A DNA stretch of 12,217 nucleotides from Terriglobia bacterium. GTDB lineage: Bacteria; Acidobacteriota; Terriglobia; UBA7540. Location of the stretch: contig JALHUF010000071.1 of the NCBI GenBank assembly GCA_022866195.1, positions 1 to 12,217 on the forward strand, in the 5' to 3' direction. Of this stretch, positions 5,686-10,838 are shown piece by piece. How positions within the stretch are numbered: the first letter of the stretch is position 1; each line of letters begins with the position of its first letter. The notes beneath the pieces were generated by a model. It saw only the letters and a program-made list of their open reading frames with translations. It did not search any database and had not been told where the DNA came from. Made by a program: the position numbers and the translations under genes.

Positions 5686-5922
5686 CTACGCTAACCTGTA
5701 ATCCCGGTAAGGAAACGCGTTGTGAATGGTTTCCCCGTCCTCCAGGGTGATGACGCGCAGCACGCGCCCGGCCAACTCCGGGACAGCGCCCCAATATCGG
5801 ATGCGACCGTCAGGTTGAACTTCCCGCCTCAGCGGGCTGGCGAGGATGCGTTCACACCATTCGCGTCGAATGTACGTCCGCTTGCGCAGCACCTGCTCTT
5901 CGAAGTAGCGCGTCGTCTTCAC
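5686..5922 (-). CDS. Small basic protein paired with DUF2283 (DUF4258/RelE-like candidate)
   Basis: This 78-residue protein starts at GTG 5920-5922 with a poor Shine-Dalgarno. The sequence is rich in R, K and aromatic residues: TRYFEEQVLRKRTYIRREWC (residues 4-23), then beta-hairpin-like RIRYWGAVPELAGRVLRVITL (40-60) and ETIHNAFPYRDY (64-75). The plan of an N-terminal helix, three strands and a terminal H-N-x-F segment resembles DUF4258 or RelE/BrnT-like small toxins, but I see no decisive catalytic triad. It is directly followed by the DUF2283 gene, 20 bases away, so they form a two-gene operon bounded on both sides by repeat arrays. Such compact isolated pairs are typical of mobile toxin-antitoxin modules. 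The function is not established. Confidence 0.65.
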   Translation of the reverse strand: MKTTRYFEEQVLRKRTYIRREWCERILASPLRREVQPDGRIRYWGAVPELAGRVLRVITLEDGETIHNAFPYRDYRLA

Positions 5923-6044
5923 GACAGCACTTATTATGAACCACTGGCCCTGACATCTTAAAGGAGAATCCTCGCCCTAAATGGCAACGGGCTGGTTCGA
6001 CCGACAACGGGAACTGTTCGGGCACGGGACATTACAGACAGGTG

Positions 6045-6084
6045 CCGGGTGTCGGAAGGGCAGGTTTCAGGTACCGGGTGTCGG
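6045..6084. repeat. Direct repeat CCGGGTGTCGG, two copies
   Basis: CCGGGTGTCGG occurs at 6045-6055 and again at 6074-6084, with a shorter match (GGGTGTCGGG) at 6263-6272. This is part of the gene-free stretch 5923-6277, which otherwise holds the heptad arrays listed next and no recognisable gene. Confidence 0.6.
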
Positions 6085-6092
6085 GGGGAATG

Positions 6093-6168
6093 GATTGACG
6101 ATTGAAGATTGACGATTGCCGATTGGCCAAGAGCAGTGACCAGTGGCAAGTGACGAGTGACGAGATGA
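6093..6168. repeat. 7-bp tandem arrays: GATTGAC root, then CAGTGAC root
   Basis: Five perfect-length heptads start at 6093, 6100, 6107, 6114 and 6121 with the form GATTGNC (variants GATTGAC, GATTGAA, GATTGCC). After a short interruption, five more start at 6134, 6141, 6148, 6155 and 6162 with the form NAGTGAC (the last is degenerate). The two roots differ but share the unit length. Confidence 0.8.
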
Positions 6169-6180
6169 AACACTGGTTCC

Positions 6181-6271
6181 AGGTGTTAGGTGTTGGGTGT
6201 CAGGGAAGGCCAGAAACCCGAGTCCCGAGTCGCGAGCCCCGAAAAAGCAGGAGTCAGAAGGCGGGTGTCGG
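6181..6271. repeat. 7-bp periodic repeat, copy 2 (AGGTGTT then CCCGAGT root)
   Basis: Units AGGTGTT at 6181 and 6188 and GGGTGTC at 6195 run in unbroken 7-base phase into CCCGAG-type units from 6216 and on to about 6271. The 6217-6260 part repeats 5378-5421 nearly base for base. The array ends at the stop of the PPC-domain gene. Confidence 0.7.
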
Positions 6272-6277
6272 GACTAC

Positions 6278-6883
6278 TCACCGCCAGGTGTAATCGTCGA
6301 AGCGGTCGAGGCTGGCGGGCTCTTCGAGGACGCCCAAGGTGAGGATGGCGAAGGTGAAGACGCGGGTGCCGGGCTCCAGGTGGCCGCCCAGAGTTTTCTG
6401 CGTGTCGGAAAATGAGATGTGGGCGTGGACGCGGCCGTCGATGATGTAGCCGGTGGTGGTGAGCAAATCGTAGGGGCCGGTGCCCTTGAAGAAAGCGTTG
6501 GTGGGCGGGAAGACGGTATTGCTCACCACGTGCACATGGTAACTGGTAAGTGAACCGGCGCCGCTCAGGATGACGGCGTTCTTGATCTTCTCCCGCGCGA
6601 CGGCGGTCTTCAGGCCCTCGAGGAGGTCGGCATCGTTTCTCAGCCGCACCACAACCACGCGGCTGAAACGCGAACTGACGGTGTGGACCGCGGAGGCCGC
6701 CGTCTCGTTCTCGCTGGTAGATCCTGCGGGCGCCGCGGAAGAAGCGGCGGGCTCATTCACACACATCGCAAAGAGGCGCGATGGACCTGTCCCGATGTTA
6801 TTCAATCGGGATGCGCCAGCCGCGCACAACACGCCTGCTAGTAGCAGGAACAGTAACCAGCGTTCGCGGTTTGTTGTCTTCAT
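6278..6883 (-). CDS. Exported PPC/DUF296 domain protein with repeat-derived N-terminal segment
   Basis: This 201-residue protein starts at ATG 6881-6883 behind AGGAGG. Residues 1-24 form a signal peptide (RERWLLFLLLAGVLCAAGA). A low-complexity linker follows, then a PPC (plant and prokaryote conserved, DUF296) domain at about 75-188. Its features are the strand-helix start VVVVRLRNDADLLEGLKTAV, LSGAGSLTSYHVH (106-118), GRVHAHISFSD (150-160) and GGHLEPG (166-172). H153, H155 and H168 match the histidine cluster thought to bind metal in bacterial PPC proteins. Bacterial members are trimers of unknown role; an exported one is unlikely to bind DNA. Residues 22-42 are encoded by the same 58-base two-hairpin repeat found between genes at 5233-5290, so part of this protein is derived from a repeat. 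Confidence 0.78.
   Translation of the reverse strand: MKTTNRERWLLFLLLAGVLCAAGASRLNNIGTGPSRLFAMCVNEPAASSAAPAGSTSENETAASAVHTVSSRFSRVVVVRLRNDADLLEGLKTAVAREKIKNAVILSGAGSLTSYHVHVVSNTVFPPTNAFFKGTGPYDLLTTTGYIIDGRVHAHISFSDTQKTLGGHLEPGTRVFTFAILTLGVLEEPASLDRFDDYTWR
6760..6818 (+). repeat. Two-hairpin dispersed repeat, copy B (inside the PPC gene)
   Basis: This aligns with 5233-5290: the first 10 bases are identical, then there is a 1-base indel, then 38 of 42 bases match. Hairpin 1 pairs CATCGC (6764-6769) with GCGATG (6778-6783). Hairpin 2 pairs TCCCGAT (6790-6796) with ATCGGGA (6805-6811), two pairs longer than in copy A. On the gene's strand it codes for residues 22-42, directly after the signal peptide, without breaking the frame. 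Confidence 0.82.
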
Positions 6884-6930
6884 GTTGCCTCCTGAACTGC
6901 TGCCTCGGCGGGCCGTCGCACGGGAAACAG

Positions 6931-6968
6931 AAAAAAGCCGCGGAGTTTGAAAAACAACTCCGCGCTAC
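6931..6968 (-). terminator. Rho-independent terminator of ald, with GTAG motif
   Basis: Read on the minus strand, GTAGC precedes a perfect 9-bp stem (arms 6956-6964 and 6939-6947, 8-base loop), which is followed within two bases by six T residues (6931-6936 as A on the plus strand). It lies about 40 bases after the alanine dehydrogenase stop and before the PPC gene. The GTAG-plus-hairpin form is shared with the REP-like elements elsewhere in the window. Confidence 0.8.
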
Positions 6969-7002
6969 CAAGCTTCACTCGGGTGCTCGGGTTGCGCTTG
7001 AG

Positions 7003-8118
7003 TCAGTGAATCAACTCCTTGACTGGCTTATACGGGAGTCCCAGAGCCTCGGCAACCCCGCGATGGGTGACGTGCCCCGCGAAGACGTTGAGCCCTTCGG
7101 CCAAGCCGGGGTCGGCGCTGAGCGCGCCCTGGAGTCCCAGGTTGGCCAGCTTCACGGCGTAGGGCAGCGTGGAATTCGTCAGGGCGAACGTAGAGGTGCG
7201 CGGCACGGCGCCGGGCATGTTGGCCACGCAGTAGTGGAGCACGCCATCGACAAGGAACGTCGGGTGGCTGTGGGTGGTGGGATGGCTGGTTTCCACGCAG
7301 CCGCCTTGGTCCACCGAAACATCCACAATCACCGCGCCTTTCTTCATGGTCGAAACCATCTCGCGGGTCGCCAGCCGGGGCGCGGAAGCTCCGGGGATGA
7401 GCACGGCGCCAATCAGCACATCCGCCTTGCGAATCGACTGGGCAATCGTAATGGTGTTGGATGCCAGCGTCGCCACGTGGCCCAGAAAGATGTCGTCGAG
7501 ATAGCGAAGCTGGTTCAGGTTGTTGTCGAGGACGGTGACTTGCGCGCCCATGCCCAAGGCGATCTTGGCGGCGTTCAGGCCCACCACGCCCCCGCCGAGA
7601 ATCACCACCTGCGCGGGAGGGACGCCGGGGACGCCGCCCAGCAAGATGCCGCGGCCGCCTTGATTGCGTTCCAAGAACTGCGCCCCGATCTGCGTGGCCA
7701 TGCGGCCCGCCACTTCGCTCATGGGAATCAAGAGCGGCAATCTGCCCGCTTCATCCTTCACCGTTTCATAAGCAATTCCCGTGACCTTCTTCTCCAGTAA
7801 AACTTTGGTGAGCACCGGTTGCGCCGCTAGATGCAAATAGGTAAACAGAATCTGATGCTGTTTCAGCTGGGGGTATTCTTCTTCGATCGGCTCTTTCACT
7901 TTCACGATCATTTCAGCTTTCGCCCAAACCTCGTCGCTGGTCGGGAGGAGCGTGGCGCCCGCCTGCGCGTAGTCGTCGTCCGGAATGCCGCTGCCCTCGC
8001 CGGCGCCCGCTTGAATAAAAACCGTGTGCCCCGCGTCGCTCAGGGCTTTGACGCCCGCGGGCACCAGGCCGACCCGGTATTCGTTGTCTTTGACTTCTTT
8101 CGGAACGCCGATCAGCAT
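7003..8118 (-). CDS. ald: Alanine dehydrogenase
   Basis: This is a full-length 371-residue enzyme that interconverts L-alanine and pyruvate plus ammonia with NAD. The start chosen is ATG 8116-8118, preceded by AAGGGGGG; an ATG nine codons upstream has no Shine-Dalgarno and would add residues the family lacks. All catalytic residues known from the Mycobacterium tuberculosis enzyme fall at the same numbers: R15 (NEYRVGL), K75 (KVKEP), H96 (YLHLA) and D270 (DVSVDQGG). The NAD-binding loop is GGGVVG (175-180), and the family signature lies around [15 protein letters not shown]. It has its own terminator at 6931-6968. It is divergent from the sugar-enzyme genes, with a 202-base shared upstream region. 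Likely roles are alanine catabolism and redox balance under oxygen limitation. Confidence 0.96.
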   Translation of the reverse strand: MLIGVPKEVKDNEYRVGLVPAGVKALSDAGHTVFIQAGAGEGSGIPDDDYAQAGATLLPTSDEVWAKAEMIVKVKEPIEEEYPQLKQHQILFTYLHLAAQPVLTKVLLEKKVTGIAYETVKDEAGRLPLLIPMSEVAGRMATQIGAQFLERNQGGRGILLGGVPGVPPAQVVILGGGVVGLNAAKIALGMGAQVTVLDNNLNQLRYLDDIFLGHVATLASNTITIAQSIRKADVLIGAVLIPGASAPRLATREMVSTMKKGAVIVDVSVDQGGCVETSHPTTHSHPTFLVDGVLHYCVANMPGAVPRTSTFALTNSTLPYAVKLANLGLQGALSADPGLAEGLNVFAGHVTHRGVAEALGLPYKPVKELIH

Positions 8119-8176
8119 AGCCCCCCCTTTGAGGTTCGGTGCCATTATACGGCTAAAGTTGCGGGCGGGCGATTGA

Positions 8177-8230
8177 CCCGATGTCGGGACGGCAGAGAGC
8201 GCTGGGTTGAATGCCTGGCGCTTCCCAGGC
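8177..8230. other. Two palindromes in the ald / TIM-barrel divergent region
   Basis: CCCGA (8177-8181) pairs with TCGGG (8184-8188), and GCCTGG (8213-8218) pairs with CCAGGC (8225-8230). Either could be an operator for the divergent promoters or a dispersed repeat. No clear promoter boxes were found. Confidence 0.3.
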
Positions 8231-8320
8231 CAAATCGTGATAGAAAAGACCTGGGCAGCAGAGCCCGGCCGGGCTGCGAAGGAACAGTCCGAAATAATCT
8301 CGGCCTTACTAGGAGAAAGT

Positions 8321-9310
8321 ATGGAAAAAGTTAAGAATTCGAAAAATCTGAAGAATCCGGCGGAGGCCGAGGCTGCAGAGCGCGGCCCAGGCGTCTCGCG
8401 CCGGTTTTTCCTGAAGTCAGCGATGCTGGCGGCAGCCGCGGGAAGCGGCGGGCTGGCGGCCGCACCGTGGTCCGCGAGCGCTGGCGCACCTGCGCCCGAG
8501 AAAAAGAAAGTGACGGTGGGCGCGCACCTGTGGGTTTATGCCGCCAACCAGCCTGGGTACGATCCCACGCCGGTGTTGGAACAGGTCTTCGCGGACATGA
8601 GCTACGCGGGCCTGGATGGCGTGGAGCTGATGCATTCGGCGCTCATGCACGATGACGCGGTGGAACGCATTGGCGGCCTGTCGCGCCAGCACAAGCTGCC
8701 CGTCATCGGCACATCGTTTGAGGGCGCGATGTGGAATCGCGAAGCTCACCCTGCGATCCTGAAAGAGGCTGAACTGTTCCTTCCGCGCCTGGCCAAGCTG
8801 GGAGGACGGACGCTTGGCACCTCCGTCGGCCACGCGCCCCAAACTAAGACGCCCGAACAGCTCGACGCGCAAGCCGAAATGGTGCGCAAGATCACGGCGC
8901 TGGCCAAAGCGCACGGCATTGTGCTCAACCTGCACAATCACACCTACGAGGTGGAGAACAACGAATACGATTTGAAAGGGACGCTGGCGCGGGTTCGCGA
9001 CGCCCAGCTCGGCCCCGACCTGAACTGGTTGCTGCGTGCGGGTGTTGATCCGGTGGACTTCATCAAGCGGTACGGACAGAGGATCATCTTCCTGCACCTG
9101 CGCGATCAGAAAGCCGACGGCACCTGGCCGGAAGCGATGGGTGAAGGCAACATGGATTACGTCGCCATCGGTCAGGCCTTGCGGGAGATCAAGTTCCGCG
9201 GCGATGCGATGATTGAGCTCGCGCACGAGCAGGGCTTCCAGTTGACCCGGCCACTGCGCGAGAGTCTGAAGATGAGCCGGGAGTTTGTGCGCAAAACGCT
9301 GGGTTTTTGA
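8321..9310 (+). CDS. Tat-exported sugar phosphate isomerase/epimerase-like TIM barrel protein
   Basis: This 329-residue protein starts at ATG 8321 behind AGGAG; the open frame extends further upstream but without support. Residues 26-48 are a twin-arginine signal ([10 protein letters not shown], then an alanine-rich core), so the folded protein is exported. The rest is a xylose isomerase-like TIM barrel (AP endonuclease family 2): [11 protein letters not shown] (E102), the LHNHTYE strand (H205, H207), D233 in PDLNW, FLHLRDQ (H259, R261) and the C-terminal MIELAHE (E299). These positions match the divalent-metal and sugar-binding residues of the family. It is followed 76 bases later by a Tat-exported Gfo/Idh/MocA oxidoreductase. 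Such pairs occur in Acidobacteria, Planctomycetes and Verrucomicrobia and are thought to act on oxidised or unusual sugars in the periplasm. The exact substrate is unknown. Confidence 0.85.
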   Translation: MEKVKNSKNLKNPAEAEAAERGPGVSRRFFLKSAMLAAAAGSGGLAAAPWSASAGAPAPEKKKVTVGAHLWVYAANQPGYDPTPVLEQVFADMSYAGLDGVELMHSALMHDDAVERIGGLSRQHKLPVIGTSFEGAMWNREAHPAILKEAELFLPRLAKLGGRTLGTSVGHAPQTKTPEQLDAQAEMVRKITALAKAHGIVLNLHNHTYEVENNEYDLKGTLARVRDAQLGPDLNWLLRAGVDPVDFIKRYGQRIIFLHLRDQKADGTWPEAMGEGNMDYVAIGQALREIKFRGDAMIELAHEQGFQLTRPLRESLKMSREFVRKTLGF

Positions 9311-9339
9311 AGCGCAGGTAGTGTCGGGGATTCAGAGTG

Positions 9340-9363
9340 TCGGGCTGAAGCCCGACGCTACGG
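9340..9363 (-). repeat. REP-like hairpin with GTAGC motif, between cistrons
   Basis: TCGGGCT (9340-9346) pairs with AGCCCGA (9349-9355) over a GA loop and is followed by CGCTACGG. On the minus strand this reads GTAGCG then the hairpin, as in the mnmA-region elements. It separates the TIM-barrel gene from the Shine-Dalgarno (AAGGAG, 9376-9381) of the next gene. Confidence 0.7.
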
Positions 9364-9386
9364 CCGATCATAACCAAGGAGAACCT

Positions 9387-10718
9387 ATGAGCAAAGAAAA
9401 CGTCATGCCAAGAAGGAAATTCCTGAGAAACCTCACCGCCGCTGGCGCGGGTCTGACGGCGGCTCTGCACGGAGCGCCCGCGATTCTGGGGCAGCGGAAC
9501 CCGAGCGAGGTGATCGGCGTGGCCTGTGTGGGTGTGGGAACGCAGGGCCATTACCTGTTGCAGAATGCGCAGGCGGTTCCCAACACGGAAATCCGCATCA
9601 TCTGCGACCTTTACACGGGCAACGTGGCGCGGGCGCAGAAGTTGACGAAAAACTCCAAAGTCCGCGTGGTGCACGAATGGGAGAAAGTGGTTCAGGATCC
9701 GGATATTGATGTGGTCATCATTGCCACGCCGGATTTCTGGCACCCGCCCATGACGATTGCCGCCGCCGCGGCGAAGAAAGACATCTACGTGGAAAAGGGC
9801 TGGTGCACCAAGCTGGAAGACGCCAAAGCGATGCGCAAGGCGGTGAAAGACAACAAGGTCGTCCTGCAGTTGGGGCACCACTACAACAGCCTGCCCACGT
9901 TTCACAAGGCGCGCGATATCTTCCGGTCGGGTGCGCTGGGGAAAGTGCCGCTGGTGCGCACATATATCGATCGGACCTCGGAGTACCCGGAATGGAAGGT
10001 CTATACCGACTACGGCATTCACGAGATGCCGAAGGATGCGGGGCCGGACACCATCGATTGGGAACGCTTCATCGCCCATGCGCCCAAGCGGCCCTTCGAC
10101 GCCGAGCGCTTCTTCACTTGGCGGCGCTACTGGGACTATGGCACGGGGATCGCCGGCGACCTGCTGAGCCATCTGTGGGACTCGGTGAATATGGTGATGG
10201 GCATGGGAATCCCCGAGAGCGCCGTCACGCACGGCGGGCTCTATTTCTGGACGACCGACCGCGAGGTGCCGGACCAATGGACGGTCCTATATGACTACCC
10301 CAAGCAAAATCTCGCCGTCCACTTCTCATGTACTTTCCACAACGTCCACGTCGGCGAAATGGCCCAGTACCTGGGGCGCGACCTGACTCTGGAAGTCTCG
10401 CCGGAGTTCTGCCGCACTTATTCCCCAGAGTGGAAGCCCGACTACTGGAAGAAAGTCGGCCAGGCGCGTGATGCGGCAAGGAAGATAGGACTGAACCCCC
10501 AGGACGCGGCGGTTCCTCCGGACTATTCCTTCAAGGAAGGCGAGCTGCAAGTGACCTCGCACATGGAGGATTTTCTCCCCTGTGTCCGCTCGCGCGCCCT
10601 GCCGCGTTGCCACGTGGATCGGGCTTTCGAGGAAGCTGCGGCGCTGTTGATGTCCGTGGAAGCCTACCGGCAGGAGCGCAAGGTGCGCTGGGACCCGGTG
10701 AAAGAGGAGATCGTTTAA
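9387..10718 (+). CDS. Tat-exported Gfo/Idh/MocA family oxidoreductase
   Basis: This 443-residue protein starts at ATG 9387 with AAGGAG six bases before it. A twin-arginine signal PRRKFLRNL (residues 8-16) precedes an alanine/glycine-rich core ending near QRNP. The NAD(P)-binding Rossmann domain begins with VACVGVGTQG (45-54), and an acidic residue at D74 ends strand 2. IIATPDFWHPPMT (111-123) and YVEKGW (134-139) correspond to the ATP..H and EKP motifs, with glycine replacing the usual proline after the catalytic lysine K137. The C-terminal domain holds GIAGDLLSHLWDSV (254-267) with D258 and H262. Exported members of this family use tightly bound nicotinamide cofactor, as in glucose-fructose oxidoreductase. 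It is likely cotranscribed with the preceding isomerase-like gene. Substrate unknown. Confidence 0.9.
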   Translation: MSKENVMPRRKFLRNLTAAGAGLTAALHGAPAILGQRNPSEVIGVACVGVGTQGHYLLQNAQAVPNTEIRIICDLYTGNVARAQKLTKNSKVRVVHEWEKVVQDPDIDVVIIATPDFWHPPMTIAAAAAKKDIYVEKGWCTKLEDAKAMRKAVKDNKVVLQLGHHYNSLPTFHKARDIFRSGALGKVPLVRTYIDRTSEYPEWKVYTDYGIHEMPKDAGPDTIDWERFIAHAPKRPFDAERFFTWRRYWDYGTGIAGDLLSHLWDSVNMVMGMGIPESAVTHGGLYFWTTDREVPDQWTVLYDYPKQNLAVHFSCTFHNVHVGEMAQYLGRDLTLEVSPEFCRTYSPEWKPDYWKKVGQARDAARKIGLNPQDAAVPPDYSFKEGELQVTSHMEDFLPCVRSRALPRCHVDRAFEEAAALLMSVEAYRQERKVRWDPVKEEIV

Positions 10719-10720
10719 CG

Positions 10721-10739
10721 GCCCCGATTGGATCGGGGC
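10721..10739. terminator. Strong hairpin after the oxidoreductase gene
   Basis: GCCCCGAT (10721-10728) pairs perfectly with ATCGGGGC (10732-10739) over a TGG loop, two bases after the stop. No T-run follows immediately (GGTGGTTTGTT comes next). It probably protects or ends the transcript and is the first of four hairpins between these convergent genes. Confidence 0.5.
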
Positions 10740-10761
10740 GGTGGTTTGTTAGCGCCATAGC

Positions 10762-10806
10762 GCCGGCTTCCAGCCGGCATTGCCCTCCGCCCCGACGAGT
10801 CGGGGC
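10762..10806. repeat. Two further palindromes between convergent genes
   Basis: GCCGGCT (10762-10768) pairs with AGCCGGC (10772-10778) over TCC, preceded by ATAGC, a near-match of the GTAGC motif. GCCCCGA (10789-10795) pairs with TCGGGGC (10800-10806). The second resembles the stem at 10721-10739. Confidence 0.6.
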
Positions 10807-10814
10807 GCCACGTC

Positions 10815-10838
10815 GGCGGTCACAGACCGCCGCTACAG
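10815..10838 (-). repeat. REP-like element supplying the mnmA stop codon
   Basis: On the minus strand, CTGTAGC is followed by GGCGGTC and GACCGCC arms (10815-10821 and 10825-10831 on plus coordinates) over a 3-base loop. The TAG of the GTAG motif (10833-10835) is the stop codon of mnmA. The stem sequence is identical to the copy at 10957-10979 inside the gene. Confidence 0.8.

Noticed and set aside
5666..5794. Longer DUF2283 reading frame starting at 5794
   Set aside because: The added residues are R/G-rich, overlap the upstream gene in another frame, and bypass a strong Shine-Dalgarno with GTG 5663-5665.
8119..8145. Nine-codon longer start of alanine dehydrogenase
   Set aside because: Lacks a Shine-Dalgarno and shifts catalytic residues away from the family numbering that fits exactly from 8118.
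8207..8320. N-terminal extension of the TIM-barrel gene
   Set aside because: No Shine-Dalgarno at the earlier ATG, while ATG 8321 follows AGGAG and places the twin-arginine signal near the N-terminus.
9285..9386. N-terminal extension of the Gfo/Idh/MocA gene
   Set aside because: It would translate the REP-like hairpin and overlap the preceding gene; ATG 9387 has AAGGAG and a Tat signal directly after it.
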